Shown here piece by piece: positions 52,465 through 64,000 of a stretch of DNA of 64,000 bases. Numbering within the stretch: position 1 is the first letter of the stretch; every line of letters starts with the position of its first letter. The position numbers and the translations under genes are program-made. Under the pieces are notes generated by a model. That model had not been told where the DNA came from, did no database searches, and saw only the letters and a list, made by a program, of their open reading frames with translations. This DNA is from Bacillus sp. FJAT-45350 (GTDB taxonomy: Bacteria; Bacillota; Bacilli; Bacillales; NISU01), in contig NZ_NISU01000001.1 in the NCBI RefSeq assembly GCF_002335805.1, positions 3,170,079 through 3,234,078 of the forward strand, given 5' to 3'.

Positions 52465-53087
52465 TATGCAAGCACCTCCTCTACCTTTTCAACTGCGTCT
52501 TTAGTGATAATAAGCTTATCATGCTTTAATACATCTAATACGTTAACCCCGTCAGCAGCTACGAAAGTAACTCCAGGAATGTTACGTAATGATAAAGCTA
52601 CATTTTCATTATAATCAGCAGTTACAATAAGTGCTTTACCTTCTGCTTGGATAGCAGTTAGTACAGAAGTCATCTCTTTTGTTTTAGGAGCATCAAATGA
52701 TAGGCTATCTAAAACAATGATTTCACTTGCTTGTACTTTACTAGATAATGCAGATTTAATTGCTAAGCGACGTACCTTTTTAGGTAACTTGAAGCTATAG
52801 CTACGTGGTGTTGGTCCAAATACAACTCCACCACCTACCCATTGAGGTGAACGAATGGAACCTTGACGCGCACGTCCTGTTCCTTTTTGACGCCATGGCT
52901 TACGACCGCCACCGCGCACTTCTGAACGACCTTTTACTTTGTGGGTACCTTGTCTTAGTGAAGCTTGTTGCATCACAACAGCATCATGTAGTACATGCTC
53001 ATTTGGTTCAATACCAAATACCGCATCTGATAATTCGATATCACCAACTTGAGAACCTGTTTGGTTGTATAGTGCTACTTTAGGCAT
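52464..53087 (-). CDS. rplD: 50S ribosomal protein L4
   Basis: A 207-aa L4 with the tunnel loop [20 protein letters not shown]. No resistance-type deletion is seen in this loop. Confidence 0.98.
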   Translation of the reverse strand: MPKVALYNQTGSQVGDIELSDAVFGIEPNEHVLHDAVVMQQASLRQGTHKVKGRSEVRGGGRKPWRQKGTGRARQGSIRSPQWVGGGVVFGPTPRSYSFKLPKKVRRLAIKSALSSKVQASEIIVLDSLSFDAPKTKEMTSVLTAIQAEGKALIVTADYNENVALSLRNIPGVTFVAADGVNVLDVLKHDKLIITKDAVEKVEEVLA

Positions 53088-53112
53088 GATGAATCCTCCT
53101 TTCTTTAGACGT

Positions 53113-53742
53113 TTATTTTACTTTAACCGCACTTTGAACAGCTACATAGCTCTTTCTAGCACCAGGAATATTTCCTTTAACTAGTAGAAGGTTACGTTCT
53201 GTATCAACTTTAACGATTTCTAAGTTTTGAATTGTAATTTGCTCTCCACCCATACGGCCAGGTAGTAATTTACCTTTGAATACACGGTTTGGAGCTACAG
53301 GACCCATTGAACCTGGGCGACGGTGGTAACGTGAACCATGAGACATTGGTCCGCGTGATTGGTTGTGACGCTTGATAGCACCTTGGAAACCTTTACCTTT
53401 AGATGTTCCAGTTACATCAACGATGTCACCTTCTGCAAATGTATCAACCTTGACTTCTTGACCAACTTCGTAAGCCACTAAATCAACTCCACGAACCTCT
53501 TTCATGAAGCGCTTAGGTGTAGTGTTTGCTTTTTCAGCATGACCTTTAGCAGGTTTGTTGCTTTTTGATTCTTTTTGGTCAGCAAAACCGATTTGGATTG
53601 CTTCATACCCATCAGAGTCAACTGTTTTCTTTTGAAGTACTACGTTTGGAGTAGCTTCAATTACAGTTACTGGTACTACATCTCCGTTTTCTGCGAAAAC
53701 TTGAGTCATACCAATTTTTCTACCTAAGATTCCTTTGGTCAT
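53113..53742 (-). CDS. rplC: 50S ribosomal protein L3
   Basis: A 209-aa L3: [20 protein letters not shown] and the central extension [20 protein letters not shown] near the peptidyl-transferase centre. Full length. Confidence 0.98.
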   Translation of the reverse strand: MTKGILGRKIGMTQVFAENGDVVPVTVIEATPNVVLQKKTVDSDGYEAIQIGFADQKESKSNKPAKGHAEKANTTPKRFMKEVRGVDLVAYEVGQEVKVDTFAEGDIVDVTGTSKGKGFQGAIKRHNQSRGPMSHGSRYHRRPGSMGPVAPNRVFKGKLLPGRMGGEQITIQNLEIVKVDTERNLLLVKGNIPGARKSYVAVQSAVKVK

Positions 53743-53841
53743 AAGTCACACCTCCTATAAATATCTAAGTAATTTATTTGCCATTTTTTTGTTGTAGTCA
53801 TAACAAGTGAATTTAATCGTATATATTAGTTATAAGATAAC

Positions 53842-54284
<443 letters not shown>

Positions 54285-54314
54285 ATTATATAATATTATA
54301 CATAGAGATTGCAA
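54285..54314 (-). promoter_or_regulatory. Promoter of the S10 operon
   Basis: TTGCAA and TATAAT are separated by 18 bases on the minus strand, 135-165 bases upstream of rpsJ. The remainder of the gap up to the tuf terminator (54315-54605) is AT-rich and holds no gene; B. subtilis has ybaC in this position, absent here. Confidence 0.6.
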
Positions 54315-54605
54315 GAAAAACTTTTTTCTAAACGTCGATCACACTTTTACTATTATAAATACTATATTCACTAATTGCAAGCATAGAATAAAATTTCTTT
54401 TTCATAACTATTAAATAGTGATATAGAAGTCAACAACTTTAGCTTCAAAGATTTGTTTTTAAATATTGAGCTAAGAGAACAACATAAACTAGAGTATCTT
54501 ATTTCTTGGAACAAAGCAATTAAAAAAAGATTGCAGTTAAGAAAATATTTAACAATCTTTCTTACTCGCATTTATATATGATGAAACTCACTTTCAAAAA
54601 ATCTA

Positions 54606-54641
54606 CAAAAAAAGAACACCCTGACATGCAGAGTGTTCTTT
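54606..54641 (-). terminator. Terminator of the str operon after tuf
   Basis: On the minus strand AAAGAACACTCTGCA closes with GGGTGTTCTTT and is followed by TTTTT. It lies about 18 bases after the tuf stop. Confidence 0.9.
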
Positions 54642-54658
54642 ATATAATGTAATTAAAA

Positions 54659-55849
54659 TTACTTTTGGATTGTAGCTACAACACCAGCGCCTACTGTACG
54701 TCCACCTTCACGAATAGAGAACTTAGTTCCTTCTTCGATAGCGATTGGAGCGATAAGTTCAACAGTCATTTCGATGTTGTCACCAGGCATTACCATTTCA
54801 ACGCCTTCCGGAAGTTGAATGATACCTGTTACGTCAGTTGTACGGAAGTAAAACTGAGGACGGTAGTTTGAGAAGAATGGAGTGTGACGTCCACCTTCTT
54901 CTTTAGATAATACATAAACTTCAGCTTTGAACAGTGTGTGTGGAGTGATTGTACCTGGCTTAGCAAGTACTTGACCACGTTGTACTTCATCACGAGAAAC
55001 CCCACGAAGAAGTGCACCAATGTTATCTCCAGCTTCAGCATAATCAAGAAGCTTACGGAACATTTCTACTCCAGTACAAGTAGTTTGTTTTGGCTCTTCA
55101 GTTAAACCGATGATGTCGATAACGTCACCAACGTTTAATTGACCACGCTCAACACGTCCAGTAGCAACTGTTCCACGTCCAGTGATTGAGAATACATCCT
55201 CAACTGGCATCATGAATGGTTTTTCTTTATCACGCTCTGGAGTTGGGATGTAATCATCTACAGCAGCCATAAGCTCGATGATTTTCTCTTCGTAGCCTGC
55301 ATCTCCTTCTAAAGCTTTAAGAGCAGAACCTTGGATAACTGGTACATCGTCACCAGGGAAATCGTATTCAGAAAGAAGGTCACGTACTTCCATCTCTACT
55401 AATTCTAATAGTTCTTCGTCATCTACCATGTCACATTTGTTTAAGAATACAACTAGGTAAGGTACACCTACTTGACGAGAAAGAAGGATGTGCTCACGAG
55501 TTTGTGGCATTGGACCATCAGCAGCAGATACTACTAAGATACCACCATCCATTTGTGCAGCACCAGTGATCATGTTTTTAACATAGTCAGCATGTCCTGG
55601 GCAGTCAACGTGTGCATAGTGACGGTTGTCAGTTTCGTACTCAACGTGTGCAGTTGAGATTGTGATACCACGTTCGCGCTCTTCTGGAGCACCATCGATA
55701 GCATCATATGCCATAGCTGTACCTTTACCAGATTTCTTAGCTAATACTGTTGTGATAGCAGCAGTTAAAGTTGTTTTACCATGGTCAACGTGTCCAATTG
55801 TACCGATGTTAGCATGGGTCTTGGAACGATCAAATTTTTCTTTTCCCAT
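54659..55849 (-). CDS. tuf: Elongation factor Tu
   Basis: A 396-aa GTPase: G1 [14 protein letters not shown], switch I RGITIST, G3 [12 protein letters not shown] and G4 NKCDMVD. Delivers aminoacyl-tRNA to the ribosome. Full length. A hairpin separates it from fusA. Confidence 0.99.
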   Translation of the reverse strand: MGKEKFDRSKTHANIGTIGHVDHGKTTLTAAITTVLAKKSGKGTAMAYDAIDGAPEERERGITISTAHVEYETDNRHYAHVDCPGHADYVKNMITGAAQMDGGILVVSAADGPMPQTREHILLSRQVGVPYLVVFLNKCDMVDDEELLELVEMEVRDLLSEYDFPGDDVPVIQGSALKALEGDAGYEEKIIELMAAVDDYIPTPERDKEKPFMMPVEDVFSITGRGTVATGRVERGQLNVGDVIDIIGLTEEPKQTTCTGVEMFRKLLDYAEAGDNIGALLRGVSRDEVQRGQVLAKPGTITPHTLFKAEVYVLSKEEGGRHTPFFSNYRPQFYFRTTDVTGIIQLPEGVEMVMPGDNIEMTVELIAPIAIEEGTKFSIREGGRTVGAGVVATIQK

Positions 55850-55891
55850 TTTTCTTTTCCTCCCTTAAATAACAATAAAAATTTTATGGAT

Positions 55892-55929
55892 AAGAAAGGT
55901 GTCATATCCCTTTGATAATCACCTTTCCT
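55892..55929 (-). promoter_or_regulatory. Intercistronic hairpin between fusA and tuf
   Basis: On the minus strand AGGAAAGGTG pairs with CACCTTTCTT around an 18-base loop, without a T-run. It could be a processing or attenuation element that raises tuf expression relative to fusA. Confidence 0.5.
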
Positions 55930-55971
55930 AGCTTACAATAATTTTTTCTGAGAAACAACTTTTAAACGATA

Positions 55972-58050
55972 TTATTCGCCAGTTTGTTTCTTAATGATTT
56001 CTTCAGTAATACTCTTTGGTGTATCTTCATAATGATCGAATGTCATTGTGTATGTTCCACGTCCTTGTGTACGAGAACGAAGAGATGTTGCATATCCGAA
56101 CATTTCAGCAAGAGGAACCATAGCACGAACTACTTGTGCGTTTCCACGAGCTTCCATACCTTCTACGCGGCCACGACGAGCTGTAACGTCTCCCATTACA
56201 TCTCCCATGTACTCTTCTGGTACAACAACTTCAACCTTCATAATTGGCTCTAGAAGAACTGGGCTACATTTTGATTTAGCATTTTTTAACGCCATTGAAC
56301 CAGCGATTTTAAATGCCATTTCATTTGAGTCAACATCATGGTATGAACCATCGAAAAGTCTTGCTTTGATATCAATAACTGGATATCCAGCAATCATTCC
56401 ATTCTGAAGAGCTTCTTTAATACCAGCTTCTACTGAACCGATGTATTCACGAGGAACAACCCCACCAACAACGCCATTCTCAAATTCATATCCTGCTCCT
56501 TCTTCATTAGGAGAGAACTCAACCCAAACGTGTCCATATTGTCCACGTCCACCAGATTGACGTACGAATTTACCTTCAACTTTTGCAGCTGAACGAATTG
56601 TCTCACGATATGATACCTGAGGAGCACCTACGTTAGCCTCTACTTTAAACTCACGTTTCATACGGTCAACAATAATGTCTAGGTGAAGTTCACCCATACC
56701 TGAGATAATTGTTTGACCAGTTTCTTCGTTTGTTTCAGTACGGAATGTTGGATCTTCTTCTGCAAGTTTAGCTAAAGCCATACCCATTTTATCTTGGTCT
56801 GCTTTTGACTTAGGCTCAACAGATAAAGAAATTACTGGTTCCGGGAATTCCATAGATTCTAAGATAACTTCGTTCTTTTCATCACAAAGAGTATCTCCAG
56901 TAGTTGTATCTTTAAGACCAACTGCCGCCGCAATATCTCCAGCATATACTTCACCAATCTCTTCACGAGAGTTAGCGTGCATTTGTAAGATACGTCCTAC
57001 ACGCTCACGCTTACCTTTTGAAGAGTTCTTTACGTATGAACCAGAGCTTAAGACACCAGAATATACACGGAAGAAAGTTAATTTTCCTACGTATGGATCT
57101 GTCATTACCTTAAACGCTAATGCAGAGAATGGTGCTTCATCACTTGATTCACGTGTTACCTCTTCTTCAGAATCAGGTAAAGTACCTTTAATTGAAGGTA
57201 CATCTAGTGGTGATGGTAAGTAGTCTAGTACTGCGTCTAGCATTAATTGAACACCTTTGTTCTTAAATGCAGAACCACAGATAACAGGGTAGAACTCAAC
57301 GTTACAAGTACCTTTACGGATTGCTCCTTTTAGTTCTTCTTTCGTAAGTTCTTCACCTTCTAAGTATTTCATCGTTAACTCTTCATCTAACTCAGCTGCA
57401 GCTTCTACTAATTTTTCATGGTACTCTTGAGCAAGCTCTTTGTACTCATCTGGAATCTCTTTAGCATCTGTACGAGTACCAAGATCATCCTCATAGAAAT
57501 ATGCAACCATGTCGATAAGGTCAATGATACCTTCGAATTCATCTTCAGCACCAATTGGTAACTGGATTGGATGAGCATTCGCTTGTAAACGTTCATGCAT
57601 TGTCTTAACAGAGTACAAGAAATCTGCACCTGTCTTGTCCATTTTATTTACGAATACAACACGAGGAACACCGTAAGTTGTAGCTTGACGCCATACTGTC
57701 TCAGTTTGCGGTTCTACTCCTGATTGAGCATCTAATACCGCAACTGCTCCGTCTAATACACGTAAAGAACGTTCTACTTCAACTGTAAAATCTACGTGAC
57801 CCGGTGTATCGATAATATTGATACGGTGACCTTTCCAAGCAGCTGTTGTCGCAGCAGATGTGATAGTAATACCACGTTCTTGCTCTTGCGCCATCCAGTC
57901 CATTTGAGAAGCACCTTCATGTGTTTCACCGATTTTATGAATACGACCAGTGTAGAATAATACACGTTCTGTAGTTGTTGTTTTACCGGCATCAATGTGA
58001 GCCATGATGCCGATATTACGCGTATCTTTTAAGGAGAATTCTCTTGCCAT
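55972..58050 (-). CDS. fusA: Elongation factor G
   Basis: A 692-aa translocase GTPase: G1 [15 protein letters not shown], switch [11 protein letters not shown]3 DTPGHVDF and G4 NKMDKTGAD, with domains II-V intact (domain IV from about residue 480, [15 protein letters not shown]). Full length. Confidence 0.99.
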   Translation of the reverse strand: MAREFSLKDTRNIGIMAHIDAGKTTTTERVLFYTGRIHKIGETHEGASQMDWMAQEQERGITITSAATTAAWKGHRINIIDTPGHVDFTVEVERSLRVLDGAVAVLDAQSGVEPQTETVWRQATTYGVPRVVFVNKMDKTGADFLYSVKTMHERLQANAHPIQLPIGAEDEFEGIIDLIDMVAYFYEDDLGTRTDAKEIPDEYKELAQEYHEKLVEAAAELDEELTMKYLEGEELTKEELKGAIRKGTCNVEFYPVICGSAFKNKGVQLMLDAVLDYLPSPLDVPSIKGTLPDSEEEVTRESSDEAPFSALAFKVMTDPYVGKLTFFRVYSGVLSSGSYVKNSSKGKRERVGRILQMHANSREEIGEVYAGDIAAAVGLKDTTTGDTLCDEKNEVILESMEFPEPVISLSVEPKSKADQDKMGMALAKLAEEDPTFRTETNEETGQTIISGMGELHLDIIVDRMKREFKVEANVGAPQVSYRETIRSAAKVEGKFVRQSGGRGQYGHVWVEFSPNEEGAGYEFENGVVGGVVPREYIGSVEAGIKEALQNGMIAGYPVIDIKARLFDGSYHDVDSNEMAFKIAGSMALKNAKSKCSPVLLEPIMKVEVVVPEEYMGDVMGDVTARRGRVEGMEARGNAQVVRAMVPLAEMFGYATSLRSRTQGRGTYTMTFDHYEDTPKSITEEIIKKQTGE

Positions 58051-58105
58051 AGGGTATTTCTCCTTCCTTCAATAAAAAGATAGTTGTTTTTTTATAGAAT
58101 AAATC

Positions 58106-58576
58106 CTACCAACGATAGTGAGCAAACGCTTTGTTTGCTTCTGCCATTTTATGCGTATCTTCACGCTTCTTAACAGCTGCACCAGTATTGTTAGCAGCGT
58201 CTAAAATTTCATAAGCTAAACGCTCTTCCATCGTTTTTTCTCCACGATTACGAGCATAGCTTACTAACCAACGAAGTCCTAGTGTAGTACGACGCTCTGG
58301 TTTAACTTCAATCGGCACTTGATAGTTAGCACCACCAACACGGCGAGCTTTAACCTCAAGTACAGGCATGATGTTCTTAAGAGCTTGATCAAATACTTCC
58401 ATAGGGTCGTTTCCACTGCGCTCTTTTACTAATTCAAACGCATTATATAATATCGTTTGAGCTACCCCACGCTTACCATCTACCATGATACGGTTGATTA
58501 AACGTGTTACTAGCTTTGACTTATAAATTGGATCTGGTAATACATCACGACGAGTTACAGGTCCTTTACGAGGCAT
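58106..58576 (-). CDS. rpsG: 30S ribosomal protein S7
   Basis: A 156-aa S7: [35 protein letters not shown] and [21 protein letters not shown] start at the ATG at 58576, with GGAGGGG upstream; the longer frame includes that site. Confidence 0.98.
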   Translation of the reverse strand: MPRKGPVTRRDVLPDPIYKSKLVTRLINRIMVDGKRGVAQTILYNAFELVKERSGNDPMEVFDQALKNIMPVLEVKARRVGGANYQVPIEVKPERRTTLGLRWLVSYARNRGEKTMEERLAYEILDAANNTGAAVKKREDTHKMAEANKAFAHYRW

Positions 58577-58611
58577 TGTTTCCCCTCCTTTCATCTATTA
58601 AACATGTTTTA

Positions 58612-59034
58612 TTATTTCTTTGCTTCTTTCGGACGTTTTGTTCCATATTTAGAACGACCTTGCATACGGTTTTGAACACCTGCAGTATCAAGAGCACCAC
58701 GAACGATGTGGTAACGTACCCCTGGTAAGTCTTTTACACGTCCACCTCTGATAAGTACTACACTATGCTCCTGAAGATTGTGACCAATCCCTGGAATATA
58801 TGCAGTTACCTCGATTCCGTTAGTTAAACGTACACGAGCATATTTACGAAGTGCTGAGTTCGGCTTCTTCGGTGTCATTGTACCAACACGAGTACATACC
58901 CCACGTTTTTGTGGTGAAGACTGGTTAGTTTGTGACTTGATAAAGCTGTTATAGCCTTTATTTAAAGCTGGTGAATCAGACTTCTGAGTTTTCGCCTTAC
59001 GTCCTTTACGGATAAGTTGATTAATAGTAGGCAT
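58612..59034 (-). CDS. rpsL: 30S ribosomal protein S12
   Basis: A 140-aa S12: [20 protein letters not shown], and [20 protein letters not shown] with the streptomycin-determining Lys in wild-type form. Second conserved loop [12 protein letters not shown] also wild type. Confidence 0.98.
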   Translation of the reverse strand: MPTINQLIRKGRKAKTQKSDSPALNKGYNSFIKSQTNQSSPQKRGVCTRVGTMTPKKPNSALRKYARVRLTNGIEVTAYIPGIGHNLQEHSVVLIRGGRVKDLPGVRYHIVRGALDTAGVQNRMQGRSKYGTKRPKEAKK

Positions 59035-59149
59035 GATATTTCCTCCTTTCCTCTATGAATATTTAAGACCACTGATCCTGGTGGTTCATAAATTTACAAA
59101 AGTAAAGTTTTTGCCAAGCAAGTTCGCATCGCGTTGGCAAAAACGTCAT

Positions 59150-59398
59150 TTACTTTGTTAACGTAACAGTGGTTGCTCCTACATCAATTCCTGCAGCTTT
59201 TCCAAGCTTCTTCATAGAATCAACGATTGTAATTGGAACGCCTTTTTTCTTAGCAAGGTTTTCAACTTTCAGGATAATCCTTTTGTCTGCATCACTTGCT
59301 ATAAATACCTCTTTGGCCATTCCATTATCTAGAGCTTTTAATGTTTGCTTTGTACCAATTATAAGGTTCGTAACCTGTGACACTTTTTCATAAGACAT
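59150..59398 (-). CDS. rplGB: L7Ae-family ribosomal protein (YbxF)
   Basis: An 82-aa L7Ae/L30e-type protein that binds kink-turn RNA: LIIGTKQTLKALDNGMAKEV, FIASDADKRIILKV. It lies between rpoC and rpsL as in B. subtilis. The ATG at 59398 follows GGAGG by 8 bases. Confidence 0.94.
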   Translation of the reverse strand: MSYEKVSQVTNLIIGTKQTLKALDNGMAKEVFIASDADKRIILKVENLAKKKGVPITIVDSMKKLGKAAGIDVGATTVTLTK

Positions 59399-59486
59399 TA
59401 AGTAATCCTCCAAAGTAACAGGTTTCTCTCAGGCACACTTCGTAATATTATCACCACGAGCAAGTGATGTCAACCTTTTTAAAATA

Positions 59487-62400
59487 TTATTCTTGAGTGA
59501 CCACATCTTCAATTGTTTCTTCGACGTCTTGCTCTGGTACTTCTTCATCATATTTTGATTTGATATCAATATTACGGTAGCGTTGCATACCTGTTCCTGC
59601 TGGTACAAGCTTACCGATGATAACATTTTCTTTAAGTCCAAGCAACTCATCTCTTTTACCTTTAATGGCAGCATCTGTAAGAACTCTTGTTGTCTCTTGG
59701 AACGAAGCTGCTGATAGGAACGAGTCTGTTTCTAGAGAAGCCTTCGTAATACCTAGAAGTACTGGACGACCTAATGCTGGATGTTCCCCTTTAACCAATA
59801 CTTTATGGTTCGCATCATTAAATTGTTGGATCTCGATAAGTGAACCAGGAAGTACGTCTGTTTCACCAGCATCGATAACACGAATTTTACGAAGCATTTG
59901 TCTTACCATAACCTCAACGTGTTTATCTCCAATTTCTACCCCTTGCATACGGTATACTTTTTGTACTTCACGAAGCAAGTATTCTTGAACACCATGGATT
60001 CCTGTAATACCAAGTAATTCTTTTGGATCGATAGAACCTTCAGTAATCTCTTGTCCTGGGATTACTTCATCATCTAAAACTACTTTTATACGCGCACCGT
60101 AAGGGATGGCATACGTCTTCGTTTCCATTTCCCCTTGTACAGTAACTTCACGCTTATCTGCTTCATTGATATTAATGATTTTACCTTCAATTTCAGAAAT
60201 TACAGCCTGACCTTTTGGATTACGCGCTTCAAATAGTTCCTGGATACGCGGTAACCCTTGAGTAATATCGTCTCCAGCTACACCACCCGTATGGAATGTA
60301 CGCATCGTTAACTGTGTACCTGGCTCACCAATTGATTGAGCGGCGATAATACCTACAGCTTCCCCTACTTCTACATCGCTTCCTGTAGCAAGGTTTCGAC
60401 CATAACATTGTTTACAAACTCCATGGCGAGTATCACACGTAAAGACAGAACGAATTGTTACTTCTTCAATTCCAGCTTCAACGATCACTTTCGCTATATC
60501 TTCATCTATTAATTCATTTTTCTCAACGATTGTCTCATTTGTTTCTGGGTGACGAATTGTTTTGAACGCAACACGCCCTGTTAGGCGGTCGTATAGATTT
60601 TCAATAACTTCTGTTCCCTCTTTAATAGCTGCTACTTCTAGACCACGATCCGTTCCACAATCATCATCACGAACGATAACATCTTGTGCTACGTCAACTA
60701 GACGACGAGTTAGGTAGCCAGAATCGGCAGTCTTAAGAGCTGTATCAGCAAGACCTTTACGGGCACCATGCGTAGAGATAAAGTACTCTAATACTGTTAA
60801 CCCTTCACGGAAACTTGATTTAATTGGAAGCTCGATAATACGTCCAGATGGGTTGGCCATCAGACCACGCATACCAGCTAACTGTGTAAAGTTAGATGCG
60901 TTACCACGGGCACCAGAGTCACTCATCATAAAGATTGGGTTTAATTTGTTTAATGAACCCATTAATTTATTTTGAATAACATCCTTTGCTTCACTCCATA
61001 TAGAGATAACACGGTCATACCGCTCTTCCTCTGTAATTAAACCACGTCTGAACTGTTTTAAGACACGTTCAACCTTCTCTTCTGCCCCTTTGATGATCTC
61101 TTTCTTTTCAGCAAGTACTACGATATCAGAAACACCAACTGTGATACCCGCCTTCGTAGAATATCTAAATCCAAGATCTTTCATTCGGTCTAGCATTTTT
61201 GAAGTTTCCGTAATTTTGAATTTCTTAAATACTTCCGCAATGACATTTCCTAAGAAGCCTTTTTTGAACGGATTAACTACTTCACGCTCTGCAAAAAGTT
61301 CTTTTACATTCGTTGTATTTTCAACAATATATCTTTCTGGTGTTGCTACTTGTAAATTATATGTTGTAGGTTCATTCATGTAAGGGAATGATTCAGGTAA
61401 AATTTCGTTAAAAATCAACTTACCTACAGTCGTTAATAACAATTTATCAGACTCTTCTTCAGAGAATGTTGTCTTTCCTAACGACCTAACTGGGATCGCG
61501 ACTCGGCTATGTAAGTGTACATAACCATTTTGGTATGCAATAAGAGCTTCATTCGTATCTTTAAAGATAGCTCCTTCACCCTTTGCATTTTCACGCTCTA
61601 ATGTTAGGTAGTAGTTTCCTAATACCATATCCTGTGACGGTGTAACTACAGGCTTACCATCCTTAGGGTTTAAGATATTTTGAGCAGCTAGCATTAAAAT
61701 GCGAGCCTCTGCTTGAGCCTCGGCTGATAACGGTACGTGAACAGCCATTTGGTCTCCATCAAAGTCAGCGTTATATGCTGTACATACTAATGGATGCAGC
61801 TTAATTGCACGACCTTCAACAAGAGTTGGTTCGAATGCTTGGATACCTAGCCTATGAAGAGTCGGTGCACGGTTCAGTAGAACTGGATGCTCTCTAATAA
61901 CCTCTTCTAGTACGTCCCATACTTCAGGTTGTACACGCTCAACTTTACGCTTCGCACTCTTAATATTGTGTGCTAAGCCTTTACTAACAAGCTCTTTCAT
62001 AACAAAAGGCTTAAATAGCTCTAACGCCATTTCTTTAGGAAGTCCACACTGATACATCTTCAGTTGAGGTCCTACTACGATAACGGAACGTCCAGAGTAG
62101 TCAACACGCTTACCAAGTAAGTTCTGACGGAAACGACCTTGCTTACCTTTTAGCATGTGAGATAACGATTTTAAAGGACGGTTACCCGGACCTGTAACCG
62201 GACGACCACGACGACCATTATCAATAAGAGCATCGACAGCTTCCTGTAGCATACGCTTTTCATTTTGAACAATGATATTAGGAGCGCCTAGATCTAATAA
62301 CCTCTTTAAACGGTTATTACGGTTAATAACACGACGATATAGGTCATTTAAGTCAGACGTCGCAAAACGACCACCATCTAGCTGTACCATCGGACGTAAC

Positions 62401-63110
62401 TCAGGTGGAATAACCGGAAGTACATCAAGAATCATCCACGGTGGCTCATTTCCAGAGTTACGGAACGCTTCAAGCACTTCTAATCGCTTAATCGCACGAG
62501 TTCTTCTTTGACCCTGAGCTGTAGTAAGCTCTTCTTTTAATGCCTCTACTTCTTTTTCAAGGTTAATATCTGCTAGAAGCTTCTTAATTGCTTCTGCACC
62601 CATCTCTGCTGTGAATGAACGGCCATACTTTTCACGGTATGAACGATATTCTTTTTCAGAAAGAAGCTGTTTCTTCTCTAATGGTGTATCACCTTGATCT
62701 GTTACTACGTAAGAAGCAAAATAAATTACTTCCTCTAGTGAACGAGGTGACATATCTAGTACAAGACCCATTCGACTTGGAATTCCTTTGAAATACCAAA
62801 TGTGAGAAACAGGAGCTGCTAGTTCAATATGACCCATACGCTCACGACGAACTTTGGCTCTCGTTACTTCAACACCACAACGGTCACAAACAACACCTTT
62901 ATAACGAACACGTTTATACTTTCCGCAATGACATTCCCAGTCCTTCGTTGGACCAAAGATTCTCTCACAGAATAAACCGTCTTTTTCCGGCTTTAATGTA
63001 CGATAGTTTATCGTTTCTGGTTTCTTAACTTCTCCCCGTGACCATGAACGAATTTTGTTTGGCGATGCAAGGCCAATCTTCATATATTCAAAGTTATTGA
63101 CATCTATCAA
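59487..63110 (-). CDS. rpoC: DNA-directed RNA polymerase subunit beta'
   Basis: A 1207-aa beta' subunit. The N-terminal zinc ribbon has Cys60, 62, 75 and 78; the active-site loop is NADFDGDQM (447-455, catalytic Asp449/451/453). The trigger loop/bridge helix region is [20 protein letters not shown]. The second zinc site is in [15 protein letters not shown]. Length is usual for Bacillaceae, and no intein is present. It follows rpoB after 191 bases. Confidence 0.99.
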   Translation of the reverse strand: MIDVNNFEYMKIGLASPNKIRSWSRGEVKKPETINYRTLKPEKDGLFCERIFGPTKDWECHCGKYKRVRYKGVVCDRCGVEVTRAKVRRERMGHIELAAPVSHIWYFKGIPSRMGLVLDMSPRSLEEVIYFASYVVTDQGDTPLEKKQLLSEKEYRSYREKYGRSFTAEMGAEAIKKLLADINLEKEVEALKEELTTAQGQRRTRAIKRLEVLEAFRNSGNEPPWMILDVLPVIPPELRPMVQLDGGRFATSDLNDLYRRVINRNNRLKRLLDLGAPNIIVQNEKRMLQEAVDALIDNGRRGRPVTGPGNRPLKSLSHMLKGKQGRFRQNLLGKRVDYSGRSVIVVGPQLKMYQCGLPKEMALELFKPFVMKELVSKGLAHNIKSAKRKVERVQPEVWDVLEEVIREHPVLLNRAPTLHRLGIQAFEPTLVEGRAIKLHPLVCTAYNADFDGDQMAVHVPLSAEAQAEARILMLAAQNILNPKDGKPVVTPSQDMVLGNYYLTLERENAKGEGAIFKDTNEALIAYQNGYVHLHSRVAIPVRSLGKTTFSEEESDKLLLTTVGKLIFNEILPESFPYMNEPTTYNLQVATPERYIVENTTNVKELFAEREVVNPFKKGFLGNVIAEVFKKFKITETSKMLDRMKDLGFRYSTKAGITVGVSDIVVLAEKKEIIKGAEEKVERVLKQFRRGLITEEERYDRVISIWSEAKDVIQNKLMGSLNKLNPIFMMSDSGARGNASNFTQLAGMRGLMANPSGRIIELPIKSSFREGLTVLEYFISTHGARKGLADTALKTADSGYLTRRLVDVAQDVIVRDDDCGTDRGLEVAAIKEGTEVIENLYDRLTGRVAFKTIRHPETNETIVEKNELIDEDIAKVIVEAGIEEVTIRSVFTCDTRHGVCKQCYGRNLATGSDVEVGEAVGIIAAQSIGEPGTQLTMRTFHTGGVAGDDITQGLPRIQELFEARNPKGQAVISEIEGKIININEADKREVTVQGEMETKTYAIPYGARIKVVLDDEVIPGQEITEGSIDPKELLGITGIHGVQEYLLREVQKVYRMQGVEIGDKHVEVMVRQMLRKIRVIDAGETDVLPGSLIEIQQFNDANHKVLVKGEHPALGRPVLLGITKASLETDSFLSAASFQETTRVLTDAAIKGKRDELLGLKENVIIGKLVPAGTGMQRYRNIDIKSKYDEEVPEQDVEETIEDVVTQE

Positions 63111-63301
63111 GGGGCTAACCTCCCTTTCGATCTTCAGGTTCTAGAGGGTGCAATAAAAGTAAGGTTGGTAATTATCTAATAAATAAAGATATCTCTTTTT
63201 ACCCTTCAAGTAACCGATTCCTTACTTTTAAAACACAACATTCTAAGGCTTTCAATAGGATAGTCAGGGAATACCCTGACTACTACTTCATTGATTGTTC
63301 C
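63111..63301 (-). promoter_or_regulatory. rpoB-rpoC intercistronic region with two hairpins
   Basis: On the minus strand AGTCAGGG and CCCTGACT form a perfect stem with a 4-base loop (63270-63289) right after the rpoB stop, without a T-run. Closer to rpoC, AAAAGTAAGG (63220-63229) pairs with CCTTACTTTT (63155-63164). They could be processing sites. Confidence 0.5.

Positions 63302-64000
<699 letters not shown>

Overview
The window is chromosomal DNA from a low-GC Gram-positive spore former, almost certainly a member of the Bacillaceae. The evidence is the gene order rpoB-rpoC-rplGB-rpsL-rpsG-fusA-tuf-(S10/spc/alpha ribosomal operons)-ecfA1-ecfA2-ecfT-truA-rplM-rpsI-ybaK-cwlD-salA-gerD-kbaA-pdaB-rrn-sigW-rsiW-cdaA, which follows Bacillus subtilis closely, and the sporulation/germination genes cwlD, gerD, kbaA and pdaB. 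I cannot fix the genus. Nearly all host genes lie on the minus strand; gerD and pdaB are the exceptions.

Layout. 1-1818: end of the window with cdaA (partial), rsiW and sigW, preceded by a sigma-W-type promoter. 1978-8803: a 16S-23S-5S rRNA operon followed by eleven tRNA genes (Asn, Thr, Glu, Val, Thr, Tyr, Gln, Lys, Gly, Gly, Ala), with two tandem promoters and a terminal hairpin. 8817-13899: a small unknown gene, pdaB, kbaA, gerD, salA, cwlD and ybaK. 14175-16039: a group IIC intron with its reverse transcriptase/maturase, sitting directly after the T-run of an rpsI-type terminator. 16089-34480: a mobile island of about 18.4 kb inserted in the 3' end of rpsI. 34480-64000: the large ribosomal protein / translation / RNA polymerase supercluster from rpsI back to a partial rpoB.

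The island. It is bounded by 57-bp perfect direct repeats of the last 18 codons and stop of rpsI. Next to both ends are GTGGTCA repeats that look like integrase arm sites. A third, degenerate copy of the rpsI end plus terminator lies at about 18.8 kb in the same orientation, so the island looks composite (tandem accretion). The segment between the left repeat and this relic has no integrase; it holds a putAbiC-type abortive-infection gene, a 69-aa membrane protein and a PUA/EVE-like protein. The larger segment carries a single-chain type ISP restriction-modification enzyme (1562 aa), a first tyrosine integrase, a small ORF, a GNAT-like gene, two unknown genes, a DnaC-like helicase loader, an O-type replication protein, an excisionase-like HTH protein, a Cro-like HTH protein, a divergent CI-like repressor and the integrase next to the right junction. 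This order (repressor plus integrase on one side, regulator-xis-rep-loader on the other) resembles phage-inducible islands/satellites; no capsid, terminase or conjugation genes are visible.

A second mobile element sits inside the first. Three consecutive, translationally overlapping tyrosine recombinases (a RIT, recombinase-in-trio, element, 27233-30677) have split the loader gene inside its Walker A motif, so the island's own replication module is probably disabled. The outer host genes look intact; points of interest there are structured leaders upstream of rpoA and rplM, a degenerate zinc motif in RsiW, and a partial duplication of the tRNA-Lys region.
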